This document shows positions 48,708 through 58,669 of a DNA stretch of 64,000 bases, one piece after another. Within the stretch, counting starts at the first letter, position 1; every line of letters starts with the position of its first letter. Below the pieces are notes generated by a model. The model did no database searches. It was not told the DNA's origin and saw only the letters and a list, made by a program, of their open reading frames with translations. Both the position numbers and the translations under genes were made by a program. Source of the stretch: Erwinia_E haradaeae_D. Its GTDB lineage: Bacteria > Pseudomonadota > Gammaproteobacteria > Enterobacterales > Enterobacteriaceae. The DNA lies in assembly GCF_900698935.1 (NCBI RefSeq), contig NZ_LR217715.1:1-64000 (forward strand), given 5' to 3'.

Positions 48708-50041
48708 ATACTCTAACTTTGCTTATCACAGCAGTAGGTTCTGTTTTTTTACTGTTATTTTTAGTCATGAAAGCGCGTATGCATGCCTTTGTGGCTCTCA
48801 TTCTGGTCTCGGTCTTTACAGCGATTATTTCTGGTATACCACTACAAAATATTGCTTCAATCATGCAAAAGGGTATGGGCGGTACTCTTGGATTTCTTGC
48901 TATTGTTGTAGGGCTGGGAGCAATGTTTGGTAAAATACTACATGAAACTGGTGTAGTCAATCAGATAGCAATTTGTATGTTAAAAGTATTTGGTGAAAGT
49001 CGTGCTGCTTATGCCATTGGCATAGCTGGACTTATTTGTGCTCTGCCGTTATTTTTTGAAGTTGCAGTTGTGTTATTAATTACTATTGTGTCTTCCGTGG
49101 TACACCGGACTGGCAATAATTTAGTAAAATTAGTGATCCCATTATTTGCAGGAGTTTCTGCAGCGTCTGCCTTTCTTTTACCAGGTCCAACACCGATGTT
49201 GGTAGCATTGCAAATGCATGCAGATCTTGGGTGGATGATTTTGTTAGGGGTAGGCGCGGCTATTCCTAGCATGCTTATAGCTGGACCAATTTTTGGTAGT
49301 TTTATTAGTCAATATGTTGAGTTCCAGAAACTTACTACGGATATAGAACCTCAGTTTGTTTATAGAAAAGTGCCGTCATTTAGCGTAAGCCTGTTATTAA
49401 TGCTTTTCCCGCTTATCTTAGTTTGTTTAAAAACAATTGGCGTCTGTTTTAGCAACCCAGGGACACATCTATATGGGTTTTTAGAATTAATTGGGCATCC
49501 GTTTATCTCTATTTTATGTGCTTGTTTAGTAGCGATTTATGGCATTGCTCGCCCTCAAGGTATGGATAAAGAACGTGTGATGCAGATTTGTGCCTCAGCA
49601 TTACAACCTGCAGGGATTATTCTTTTAGTGATTGGGGCCAGTGGTGTATTTAAGCAGGTTCTGGTAGATTCCGGTATTGGTGCGGCTTTAGGACAAATGC
49701 TTACAGGGTTTGGTTTGCCAGTTGCCGTAACCTCTTTTATATTGGCGAGTGCAATACGAGTGATTCAGGGCTCAGCTACTGTTGCCTGTCTGACTACGGT
49801 AGGTCTAGTGATGCCAATGATTGAATCATTGGATTATTCTGGTGCGCAATTAGCAGCGTTATCGATCTGTATTTCTGGGGGTTCAATTATTTGTAGTCAC
49901 GTAAATGATGCTGGTTTTTGGTTATTTGGTCGTTTTACTGGCGCCACCGAGGCTCAGACATTACAAACATGGACTATCATGGAAACTATTTTAGGAACTA
50001 TTGGAGCAACTATTGGGATAATAGCTTTTGCATGTTTATAA
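48704..50041 (+). CDS. gntU: Gluconate permease GntU
   Basis: GntU is a proton-coupled gluconate transporter of the GntP family in the inner membrane. It has 445 residues (E. coli 446) and about twelve to fourteen membrane helices, and is similar to GntU along its length (KGMGGTLGFLA, FGKILHETG, LPLFFEVAVVLLI, QGSATVACLT, SHVNDAGFW). It is the second gene after gntK, with GGAGG 4 nt before its ATG. GntU resembles it more than the paralogue GntT. I see no GntR operator. Confidence 0.95.
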   Translation: MNTLTLLITAVGSVFLLLFLVMKARMHAFVALILVSVFTAIISGIPLQNIASIMQKGMGGTLGFLAIVVGLGAMFGKILHETGVVNQIAICMLKVFGESRAAYAIGIAGLICALPLFFEVAVVLLITIVSSVVHRTGNNLVKLVIPLFAGVSAASAFLLPGPTPMLVALQMHADLGWMILLGVGAAIPSMLIAGPIFGSFISQYVEFQKLTTDIEPQFVYRKVPSFSVSLLLMLFPLILVCLKTIGVCFSNPGTHLYGFLELIGHPFISILCACLVAIYGIARPQGMDKERVMQICASALQPAGIILLVIGASGVFKQVLVDSGIGAALGQMLTGFGLPVAVTSFILASAIRVIQGSATVACLTTVGLVMPMIESLDYSGAQLAALSICISGGSIICSHVNDAGFWLFGRFTGATEAQTLQTWTIMETILGTIGATIGIIAFACL

Positions 50042-50587
50042 TAATGATGCGGTATATGGTGTGTTGTATCAAATCAGATAATTATGATATACATGGTATG
50101 TATAGGATTAGTACTTTTGTATGGTTTTTCAATTATGATGTATGTTTTATCACGATTCTTAAGTATTAAAACTACAGTGGTTTTTAAGTGTTTCTTGATA
50201 GAAATATTGTTATTGTATCAGTCTGTATGAGGCATACAATAGCTGATGAATTATAGAGTAGGATATATCCAGATGAGATTATGATGATAGATGCCAGCGC
50301 TTGCATTTTAGTGCGAGAGATCTTGTATCTTTTTTAAAAGATATTATGGTTATATTGAGTTGGACCGCATGTACTTTTTCTTTTTGAGGCATAGGTTTAT
50401 ATTTAATAATAGATAAATTTGTTATTTTTAATCGTTTCATCATATAAAATATTAGTGAATGCTAGATTTTTATGCTGCATTTCTATTCCTCAAAACCGGT
50501 GATAATTTATTTTTGTAGGCGTGATAAAATATCACAGTATGCTCATCGTATCGTAAAGTAATACTATATGTGTATTGACACGTCTCT
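50042..50587. other. Spacer between gntU and rsxG, position of missing rsxE
   Basis: 546 bp between convergent genes. In E. coli rsxE follows rsxG here on the minus strand. No intact rsxE exists, only a possible remnant (50184-50306). Confidence 0.6.
50184..50306 (-). pseudogene. rsxE: Possible remnant of rsxE
   Basis: A 40-codon hydrophobic frame on the rsx strand reads like a membrane helix pair. Its segment CLIQTDTITIFL can be aligned with GLYQSLGIFIPL of RsxE, and its distance from the rsxG stop is roughly right for that part of the protein. The similarity is weak and hydrophobic sequences match easily by chance. Loss of an intact rsxE is certain for this locus; the identity of the fragment is not. 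Confidence 0.27.
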
Positions 50588-51220
50588 TTATTTCTCAGTA
50601 ATTTCATAAAGAGGTAGCACAGACAGTTCTTTTGGTAGAGTTTGAATGTATAGTACGGTACGTTTCACTGCGTTCACCACTGCTCGTGGAGTAATAGTAG
50701 CACCAGTAAATTGATCAAAATCACCGCCATCTTTTTTTACTGCAAATTTTTCTGTGTGACCATTTATGATTTTCTTATTATGGAAGCTCTCAATCCAATT
50801 AGAAAGGCGTAATTCAATTTTATCACCTAACCCCGGAGTTTCATGATGCTCCACTATTCGTGTTCCGTACACAAAACCATCAAAGGTAGCACCAACAATG
50901 ATCTGAATACTACCAGAGTATCCATCTGGTGCAGTGGTTTCAATGGCTGCCGCTATAGGTTTATCATTTTTTTTTGCTATGTATAGTCGGTGTTTTCTAG
51001 TATCACCAAGAGCAGGATTGCATACACTGTAACACGAGGATTGTATATTATTATTATATAGTATGGGTGGAAGAACCTCATCTAAAAGTTTTTGTTGTTT
51101 AAGTTCTGTTTGTAACTCAATCTCTGGTTGAGTGATTACGTGAATCATTGCTGTAAGACCTGTAGTAATCGCAGCAAATATTGCCAGAGTTACGCCGTTT
51201 TTTTTTATCACATCTAGCAT
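50588..51220 (-). CDS. rsxG: Electron transport complex subunit RsxG (RnfG)
   Basis: RsxG is a membrane-anchored flavoprotein of the Rsx/Rnf complex. It has 210 residues (E. coli 206): one N-terminal membrane helix and a periplasmic FMN-binding domain. The flavinylation motif with the threonine that carries FMN is visible in FTGATITPRAVVNAVK. Its start shares one base with the rsxD stop. rsxE and nth, next in E. coli, are not intact here. Confidence 0.95.
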   Translation of the reverse strand: MLDVIKKNGVTLAIFAAITTGLTAMIHVITQPEIELQTELKQQKLLDEVLPPILYNNNIQSSCYSVCNPALGDTRKHRLYIAKKNDKPIAAAIETTAPDGYSGSIQIIVGATFDGFVYGTRIVEHHETPGLGDKIELRLSNWIESFHNKKIINGHTEKFAVKKDGGDFDQFTGATITPRAVVNAVKRTVLYIQTLPKELSVLPLYEITEK

Positions 51221-52290
51221 TAGAGTATTCTCTTTTTCGTGTGTCCGTATACGCGTGGCTGTGTATAATGATCAATTAAAGGCACACAGATGTTCGCGAA
51301 CAATACGCCAAAGGCTACACCATCTGGATAACCTCCATAACTACGAATTAACCACGTTAGCAAGCCAATGACTATCGCATAAGTCAAGCGACCATTATTA
51401 GTCGTAGAGGCGGTGATAGGATCGGTGGCAATAAAAAATGCGCCCAACATTGTAGCACCAGAAAGCAGGTGCAGAGTCGGTGGAAGCAGGGCAGATGGCG
51501 CGTAAAGCCATCCTATACTTGAAAAGAGTGTCAGCGAGACGAGAAATCCTACAGGGATATGCCAGCGGATTGTATGTGTAATTAAAAGAAAGATACCGCC
51601 TATTAGAAATCCAAGATTGATCCATTGCCAACAAGAGGTGTTTGTTAAGTAATATCGATACATAGGATTGGTAAAAATTTTATTTACCGCTAGACCTTCA
51701 TGTAGGCTAGTTTTGAAGTAATCTAGTGGTGTCGCTTGAGTTATACCATCAACATTTGGGTGTAAGGTGGAAGGAATTGATTTAAGATCAATGTGGTTGC
51801 AGAGGATTATCTGGAGCGTATCAATCATGCTAGGAGTACAGTTTTGTGTGTTGTAAATCGGAAGCCAGTTAGTCATTTGGACTGGAAAGGAGATTAATAA
51901 TACAACGTATCCCACCATAGCTGGATTAAAAGGGTTGTGTCCTAAACCGCCATATATTTGTTTAGCAATAATAATAGCAAACATGGTGCCAATAGTTGTG
52001 ATCCACCAAGGCGAGAGAGCAGGTACGCTGGTGCCTAATATGATTGCAGTAAGGAGTGCAGAGTTGTCTTTTAAAGTTTGTATGATGGGGTAATTTCTGG
52101 CTTTGAGCATCACTGCTTCAGTGCTCAACGCAATACTTGTAGCAATTAATATTTGTATGAGGGTACCAAAACCAAAGAAGTAGTATTGCATAGCTATGCC
52201 TGGGATCATGGCGATTATAACTAAAATCATAATGTAACTAGTGTTGCTATTATTATGTGTATAAGGAGCAGATGCTATAGGAAAAATCAT
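51220..52290 (-). CDS. rsxD: Electron transport complex subunit RsxD (RnfD)
   Basis: RsxD is a polytopic membrane subunit with covalent FMN. It has 356 residues (E. coli 352) and about nine to ten helices. GHNPFNPAMVGY, the flavin-binding region DGITQATPL and FFIATDPITAS are conserved. It is separated from rsxC by 421 bp of non-coding sequence, unusual for this normally tight operon. Confidence 0.95.
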   Translation of the reverse strand: MIFPIASAPYTHNNSNTSYIMILVIIAMIPGIAMQYYFFGFGTLIQILIATSIALSTEAVMLKARNYPIIQTLKDNSALLTAIILGTSVPALSPWWITTIGTMFAIIIAKQIYGGLGHNPFNPAMVGYVVLLISFPVQMTNWLPIYNTQNCTPSMIDTLQIILCNHIDLKSIPSTLHPNVDGITQATPLDYFKTSLHEGLAVNKIFTNPMYRYYLTNTSCWQWINLGFLIGGIFLLITHTIRWHIPVGFLVSLTLFSSIGWLYAPSALLPPTLHLLSGATMLGAFFIATDPITASTTNNGRLTYAIVIGLLTWLIRSYGGYPDGVAFGVLFANICVPLIDHYTQPRVYGHTKKRIL

Positions 52291-52711
52291 ATAGTGTGTT
52301 CTCGGTTTTCTTCTGTGTATTATGTTTTTGTGTATATAATAATATAATTACTAGTTTCACCAGACATATTATGTATGGATTTCGACTGTGTCTACAGTAA
52401 TTATTGTGGATTTCGCTCCAGTTTACGATTCGAAGGTTCTTTATATACCCTGCCCTCCTATCAGACAATATAATAATGCTATTATACCTATCACTTGTTA
52501 TTTTTAAGAGATAGAAACCCCTTTTCTTTAGTTTCGTATCTTTAAATACTGATACGTATCTGATACGTAATCGGTTGAGATTATTGAGACTGGCATGGAT
52601 GGTATTTATAAAAACTAAGTAGTGCGTTGATAGATTTTTTTATAACCAGTTGTGTTTTTTTTGCAATATGTGTTTCTATATAGCAACAGAATTTGTGTGA
52701 CTATAAATAAT
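52291..52711. other. Spacer inside the rsx operon, between rsxC and rsxD
   Basis: 421 bp. In E. coli RsxC has a long repetitive alanine/lysine-rich tail that ends next to rsxD. This interval probably represents the eroded tail, but I cannot read it as such. A short direct repeat CTGATACGTA occurs twice at 52549-52570. rsxD may need its own promoter. Confidence 0.5.
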
Positions 52712-54148
52712 TTAATACGCATGATTTTTATGGTTGACACGTTCGCGTAATAATCTTTTTTTTCGCGCTTCAAAGCGAGCTTTCGCAAGCTTAGAGCGTT
52801 GGTTTTCTAGATCTATTGCCTGAATCAAAGCTTTTTCTTTTTGATAGTAGTGTACTAGTGGGATATGACTTGGGCAGACATATGCACAGGCGCCACATTC
52901 AATACAGTCTGCAATATTGTATGCGCGAGCTTTCACATGATCATGGCCTTGACTAAACCAGTATAACTGTTGTGGTAGTAAAGAGACTGGACATACATCA
53001 GCGCATTTACCACAACGAATACAACTTTCTTCTTGTTTTTTTTGTTTCAGTTCTTTAGTGGATGGTGCCACAATACAATTAGTTGTTTTAACTATTGGAA
53101 CGTAATAATTCTGTAGGTGTACGCCCATAAGTGCTCCTCCCATAATTATGATTTGCTGGATCTCTGGATATAAACCAGCATACTTAAGTAGGTGGCTCAC
53201 AGGCGTACCTAGTCTTACCCAAATATTACCGGGACGCACAATAGAAGAACCAGTGATTGTTACTACGCGTTCAGTGAGTGATTCTCCATTTATTATCGCG
53301 CGTTTGACAGCAAAAGCAGTGCTGATATTCTGAACAATGATACCAATTTCAGGAGCGTGTCCACCACGAGGGATCTCCTTACCAGTAAGTACTTTGATTA
53401 GCTGTTGAGCACCACCAGATGGATATTTCGTTGGTATTACACAAAGACAGATGTCTGTAGTATGGCTGAGGGCTTTCTGGAGGGAAAGGATAGCCTGTGG
53501 TTTATTATTTTCAATTCCGATTAAGACTTCATTGGCTTGCAGGATCCATGCTAAAATGCGAATTCCCTCTATAACTTCTTTAGAGCACTCCTGCATTAAT
53601 CGATCGTCAGCTGTAACATATGGTTCACACTCTGCAGCATTAATGATTAATGTTTTTACTTTATTTAACCCGAACTGAATTTTACGCGCGGTCGGGAACC
53701 CTGCTCCACCAAGCCCAGCTATACCAGATTGCTGTATCCGTTCTATAATTTTAGAACGGGCTATATCATGATAGTTACTTAATTGTGGTGTATTGCACCA
53801 TTGATCTTCACCATCTGGCTGAATAAATAAGCATGTTTCTAACATAAGTGTATGTGCTGTCATATGCTGAGCTATTTTTGTGACGACACCAGAAGTGGGG
53901 GCATGAATTGGTAACATACGATCGTTACCAAAAGTGAGAGCTTGACCTCTTAAGACTTTATCACCTACTTTTATACCAATCTCGCTTTCAGGCCCTACGT
54001 GTTGCTGAATAGGTACAATAAAGCTCATGGGTAACGGTAGCCGACGTAGTGGCGTACTATTAGATTGAGCTTTCATATTAGGTGGATAAATTCCGCCCTT
54101 GAAGTCCCAGATCTTATTGTGTTTAATTTTATTAAAGAGGTTTAACAT
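52712..54148 (-). CDS. rsxC: Electron transport complex subunit RsxC (RnfC), short form
   Basis: RsxC is the peripheral NADH- and flavin-binding subunit, related to NuoF. It has 478 residues against 740 in E. coli. The core is complete: GGIYPPNMK, the GLGGAGFPT nucleotide loop, NAAECEPY, and two 4Fe-4S motifs (CIRCGKCADVCP and CIECGACAYVCP). Only the variable repetitive C-terminal tail is absent, as in many shorter RnfC proteins. Its start overlaps rsxB by 7 bases. Confidence 0.95.
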   Translation of the reverse strand: MLNLFNKIKHNKIWDFKGGIYPPNMKAQSNSTPLRRLPLPMSFIVPIQQHVGPESEIGIKVGDKVLRGQALTFGNDRMLPIHAPTSGVVTKIAQHMTAHTLMLETCLFIQPDGEDQWCNTPQLSNYHDIARSKIIERIQQSGIAGLGGAGFPTARKIQFGLNKVKTLIINAAECEPYVTADDRLMQECSKEVIEGIRILAWILQANEVLIGIENNKPQAILSLQKALSHTTDICLCVIPTKYPSGGAQQLIKVLTGKEIPRGGHAPEIGIIVQNISTAFAVKRAIINGESLTERVVTITGSSIVRPGNIWVRLGTPVSHLLKYAGLYPEIQQIIIMGGALMGVHLQNYYVPIVKTTNCIVAPSTKELKQKKQEESCIRCGKCADVCPVSLLPQQLYWFSQGHDHVKARAYNIADCIECGACAYVCPSHIPLVHYYQKEKALIQAIDLENQRSKLAKARFEARKKRLLRERVNHKNHAY

Positions 54149-54723
54149 CGGGATTGTACCGGAATCATTTTTTCCACTGGGATGTTATTAATAGTCATGT
54201 GACGTGAAATATTGGTAGTGTATGTGACATACATCTCAATACAGTGAGTTGGACAAGAAGCCACGCACAAATTGCATCCTGTGCAAATGTCACTTACTAC
54301 TGTATGCATCGTGCGCTTCGCACCAATAATGGCATCTACTGGACAAGTGTGGACGCATTTCATACAACCAATGCAGTATTCTTCACGGATCCATGCAATT
54401 TGATTCTTAGGTTGGCGTATAGATGTATCTCCTAGAGGTTGTGGTTCGATATTGAGTATGGCTGCTATAGCTAGCATGGTGTGTTCTCCACCAGGGACAC
54501 ATTTATTTATCATTTCATTTTTTTTACTAATCGCATGTGCGTAGGGTCTACATCCTGGATATTCGCATTGCCCACACTGACTTTGCGGTAAAATGGTGTC
54601 AATTTGATCAACAAGAAGGTCATCTTTTACCATAAATGTTTTTGAGGCATACCCTAGGAGACCGCCGCTAATTAAACTAATAATGCTTAAAACCAAAATC
54701 GCTGTCCCGATAGCACTCATCAT
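54142..54723 (-). CDS. rsxB: Electron transport complex subunit RsxB (RnfB)
   Basis: RsxB is an iron-sulfur protein passing electrons within the complex. It has 193 residues (E. coli 192): an N-terminal membrane helix, a CGQCEYPGC cluster motif, and two ferredoxin motifs (CIGCMKCVHTCP and CTGCNLCVASCP). It overlaps rsxA by four bases and rsxC by seven, a tightly coupled operon. Confidence 0.96.
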   Translation of the reverse strand: MMSAIGTAILVLSIISLISGGLLGYASKTFMVKDDLLVDQIDTILPQSQCGQCEYPGCRPYAHAISKKNEMINKCVPGGEHTMLAIAAILNIEPQPLGDTSIRQPKNQIAWIREEYCIGCMKCVHTCPVDAIIGAKRTMHTVVSDICTGCNLCVASCPTHCIEMYVTYTTNISRHMTINNIPVEKMIPVQSRC

Positions 54724-55301
54724 ACTTTAATAAGTCCAGTAAAGCCCATGAATGCCATTGCCATTAAACCCGCAGTAATGAGGGTAATCGCTGAACCTTT
54801 AAATGGTGCGGGTACGTTAGCAAGGGCTAAGTGCTCTCGTATACCAGAAAATAGCACGATCACCAGTAAAAAGCTCATGGAAGCGCTAAATCCATACAGA
54901 GCAGCCTGCATAAATGTATGATGAAGATGCACACTTAAAAGAGGCACGCCCAGAACTGCGCAATTAGTTGTGATGAGTGGTAGAAAAATACCGAGTAGTC
55001 GATAGAGATGTGGGCTTGTTTTATGAACTACTAGTTCAGTGAATTGGACTAGAACAGCAATAAGCAGAATGTATGTCGTAGTACGCAAATAAATGAGATC
55101 TAGAGGTACTAGAATCAAAAGATTGACCAACCAAGCACAGATGGAAGAAAGGGTAATCACAAATGTTGTCGCAAAACCCATACTAATTGCTGTCTCCATT
55201 TTTTTAGATACACCCATAAAAGGGCAGAGACCAAGAAATTTTACTAATACAAAATTATTGATTAGTACTGTGCTAAAAAAAAGAAGCAGATAATCAGTCA
55301 T
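54720..55301 (-). CDS. rsxA: Electron transport complex subunit RsxA (RnfA)
   Basis: RsxA is an integral membrane subunit with six helices and homology to RsxE and NqrE. I start it at MTDYLLLF as in E. coli (193 residues each); an upstream in-frame codon at 55313 adds four unrelated residues. NNFVLVKFLGLCPFMGVSK and the cluster-binding TTNCAVLG motif are conserved. It is the first gene of the operon. Confidence 0.96.
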   Translation of the reverse strand: MTDYLLLFFSTVLINNFVLVKFLGLCPFMGVSKKMETAISMGFATTFVITLSSICAWLVNLLILVPLDLIYLRTTTYILLIAVLVQFTELVVHKTSPHLYRLLGIFLPLITTNCAVLGVPLLSVHLHHTFMQAALYGFSASMSFLLVIVLFSGIREHLALANVPAPFKGSAITLITAGLMAMAFMGFTGLIKV

Positions 55302-56970
55302 TATGTGCACCACAAAGAGCGAGATTTGGCTAACGTGTCTAACATTCTTATGTAATATAGGTTATGTATTTATAGGTTGCCATCTATACGGTGCTACACC
55401 TCATTAGCGTGAACTTAAAAGTACCATTTGCAGTAATATTGCAATATTTTTAGGGATATCATTAAATTTTTTGATGATGAATCAGTACGTATAATGTATA
55501 TCTATTTTAGTGGTGTCAGCGTATTAGTCTGCGCTAATACATGTAAAATATCAAGGTAAGAGGGGAAATTAATGTGTGGTAAAAGATTTTTATATATGGT
55601 TATTACAAGATATTCGGTACATCGCACTTTAAAAAAAATCTAGTGTGTTCGGAGTGAAGTGAAATAACCTGAAGCTGATTATCAATCTAGAATCGCATGG
55701 CAGCTCGCATGTTTTTGTGTGTATACTAAAGGAACATATATAATATATGTATATGTCATATATAATATATGTATATGTAGTGCGTTACACTATATTCATT
55801 ACCTTGCGCGCGTATTTTTAAGAAACCACCATTGCCATTATGCTCAAATCTCTTGAAACTATTAATTATACTATCCGTTTAAAAATAACTTATTTAACTG
55901 AGTTTACGTCTCATGCTTTAGGTATAATATGTTTTAGTTTGCATTCTATCTTACGTAAACATACAAAACCTAGTATGTGTTTTATCATAATTTTTATGAA
56001 AAAGAATTAAGTGTATGATAGTACAACACCCTATTAATTTCCTCTAATTTTTAATGGAGGTGAGAGCTCTATTCTGTGGTTACAGGTGTCTGAAAAGTAT
56101 TTTCTTATTGGAAAGTGCATTTAAATTCAATACAACAGTCTATCCTCGTTGAGGAGTTTTCTACTGTACACCATGCTTTTTCATGTAGTTATTAAGCTGG
56201 TTAATTTGGTGATCTGTTTTTTTCTTCGTTTGCTCTGACATTTAGTGCAGTAGCATTCAGGCGATATCAACTACTTTAAAGTTCTGTTCGAATGGATAAC
56301 ATTATGTTTAAAGATCTGTAAAGAAAATTACCATGTCAGTAGTACGATAGGTTTTTTATGATGAGAGAGTTGATTTTTTGTGATAGATTTTACATTCAGA
56401 TGGCTATATCTTGTAAAGAGGTAATGACACAACTGTCATTAGTGTAGGACTTAGTGTTTGTGGGTGTTTATATATGACAATGTTTCGTTATATTCTATAG
56501 GTCTCTAATAAAGGCATAGAAACAAAAATATATCAATGAGATATAGCTTTGGCCATGCATTTTTTATATATGAAGCAGGGTGATATTTATTTTCAATATA
56601 ACACCAAGATAAAAATGTCCTAGATCATACTACGGTATGAAAAGTATATCGTTAGGGCTGAGTATATGCATGCTCATTGCGTTATATAAAGTGGGGTTAT
56701 TAGTGAATATTTGAGTGAGGTGGCAGACTAAGGATTTTATTTGAGTGAGGGGATGTATTCATGTACCAAATGTTCATTTGGGTGTCACTAATGATGGTGT
56801 AGTTATACTGTAGAGGTGATGACGATACGTAATCAGAGTTTCACATCACTTACTGTGTGGTGATTAGATTTTATTAAGTTTTGGTATACGGACCTCGTTT
56901 GTGTTGTACTACTGAAGGTACAGTATCATATAGATGCGAGGTAGATGATAGTGTGTTTAGCGGAGGGAAT
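55302..56970. other. 1.67-kb divergent spacer between rsxA and prmB
   Basis: No intact gene. It holds a 22-bp tandem duplication (55735-55778) and a 26-codon minus-strand frame at 56161-56241 (MSEQTKKKTDHQ...) that I cannot assign. The prmB reading frame stays open to 56881, but those 30 extra codons have no counterpart in the family. Confidence 0.55.
55735..55778. repeat. 22-bp tandem duplication
   Basis: Two perfect adjacent copies of a 22-bp AT unit, each containing the near-palindrome CATATATAATATATG, lie in the spacer upstream of rsxA. Probably slippage; cruciform extrusion is possible. Confidence 0.9.
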
Positions 56971-57876
56971 TTGGATAAGGGTATTATTAATGAGGCGGTT
57001 AATGAACTTAAGACCATTAATGATATGTTACGATGGGCTGTCAGTTATTTTGCTTCTTCTAACGTATGTTATGGTCATGGCAGTGATAATCATTGGGACG
57101 AATCTATACAGCTGATTTTACCAACGCTCTATTTACCATGGGATTGTCCAGAAAGTCTATATACTGCCAGACTAACATATAGCGAGAGGCAGCGTATTGT
57201 AAAGCGTGTTGATCGTCGGGTGCGTGAGCGTATTCCTGTAGCGTATTTAACGAATAAGTCTTGGTTTTGTGGCTATGAGTTATACGTAGACGAACGTGTT
57301 TTAGTACCTCGTTCACCGATTGGTGAGCTGATTAGTCATAAGTTTTCAGGAATTCTTAAGAGTGAACCTAAGTATATTCTTGATATGTGTACGGGCAGCG
57401 GGTGCATAGCCATTGCCTGCGCCCTAGCTTTTCCACAGGCAGAGATTGATGCAGTAGATATTTCTAGTGCTGCGTTGGAGGTTAGCAATAAAAACATATA
57501 TGCGTATGGTTTACAGAAACGTATACAATCTATCCATTCTGATTTATTTAGAGAACTGCCGCACAAGCAGTATGATTTAATTGTTACAAATCCGCCATAT
57601 GTTAGTGATGAGGATATCAATGCTTTACCTAATGAATATCATCATGAACCTAGGGTGGGATTATATGGTGGTCAGGATGGTTTAACAATTACTTTGCGAA
57701 TTCTTAGTCAAGCCACGCAGTATCTTAGTGAAGATGGTGTGTTGATTTGCGAAGTTGGTGGAAGTATGGATAATTTAATCAAAAAATGCCCACAAATGCC
57801 ATTTACTTGGCTACAATTAGATCAAGGCGGTGAGGGAGTATTTGTGATGTCTAGAAAACAAATAATGGAGTGTTAG
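56971..57876 (+). CDS. prmB: 50S ribosomal protein L3 glutamine methyltransferase PrmB
   Basis: PrmB methylates Gln150 of ribosomal protein L3 using S-adenosylmethionine. I start it at the TTG at 56971: GGAGG lies 4 nt upstream and LDKGIINEAVNEL then aligns with E. coli MDKIFVDEAVNEL. This gives 301 residues (E. coli 310, whose last residues are missing here). The methyltransferase core shows LDMCTGSGCIAIA, DAVDIS and the catalytic NPPY motif. aroC, downstream in E. coli, is absent. Confidence 0.94.
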   Translation: MDKGIINEAVNELKTINDMLRWAVSYFASSNVCYGHGSDNHWDESIQLILPTLYLPWDCPESLYTARLTYSERQRIVKRVDRRVRERIPVAYLTNKSWFCGYELYVDERVLVPRSPIGELISHKFSGILKSEPKYILDMCTGSGCIAIACALAFPQAEIDAVDISSAALEVSNKNIYAYGLQKRIQSIHSDLFRELPHKQYDLIVTNPPYVSDEDINALPNEYHHEPRVGLYGGQDGLTITLRILSQATQYLSEDGVLICEVGGSMDNLIKKCPQMPFTWLQLDQGGEGVFVMSRKQIMEC

Positions 57877-58669
57877 TGTTAAAAAGTTTCATTAGAGTGG
57901 TATCAGAGTGGTAGGTCGCTTGCACAGATTATGGCTCATACAGTGTTTTATAAGAATCTCAGAGACCAGATAAGATATATTATCGTATATCTTCAAATCA
58001 AGATTATGATAGTATTTAACATAGAAAATCTTAAAACAAGCAATCGAGAGTTAGTAACTTATATGCATAGATAAGCGCTAAAGGTACAGCGATGTATGAT
58101 ATAATATAACTTTCTAGTAATCCCGAAGATATATGGTTGATAACATGAACAATGATGAGTAAACAAGGTCGTATTATATTGTAGTGATATGCGAAGAGCA
58201 TAGCTTATTGATCATGTGATTTAGCAGGTTGTAATGATTTCATACACGACAGGAATAAGGAGAATTATATTATCAACATGTAATAACTTAGCGGGATATC
58301 TCACTAATTATGTGCATGGCAGTTTGTCTTTTTTGATTATATCTGGTGAGCCTTGCCAATGCAAATATATATATTACCTATAAATTTTAATCTATATCTC
58401 AGATTCATATACACATGAGAGGTTTTTGTTATGTATTCTAGAATATTATCTGGTAATCCACTAAATATGATATTGTGATGTGATGATATAGCACGTAATA
58501 AGCAATTTGAGATGTAATGAATGCATTGTAGCGTGACGGATATGATGTGGAAATCAGACAACAATCAAATACGTTACAGCTTCATAAATGTCAATATTCA
58601 AAAGAAGGGCTATACTGTCTAGGTTTACTGAAATAGTTGGAAAATATTGCAAGATATTAATAGTATTCT
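57877..58669. other. Spacer between prmB and ydgI
   Basis: 793 bp between convergent genes. No aroC remnant recognised. A stretch near 57895-57935 vaguely recalls a tRNA D-arm but does not fold into a cloverleaf. Confidence 0.55.

Noticed and set aside
56161..56241. 26-codon frame MSEQTKKKTDHQ... considered as the smrB start, divergent from prmB as in E. coli
   Set aside because: Only KKKT matches; length, spacing and the remainder do not fit SmrB.
57895..57935. tRNA-like D-arm pattern (GAGTGGTATCAGAGTGGTAGG)
   Set aside because: No acceptor, anticodon or T stem can be formed around it.
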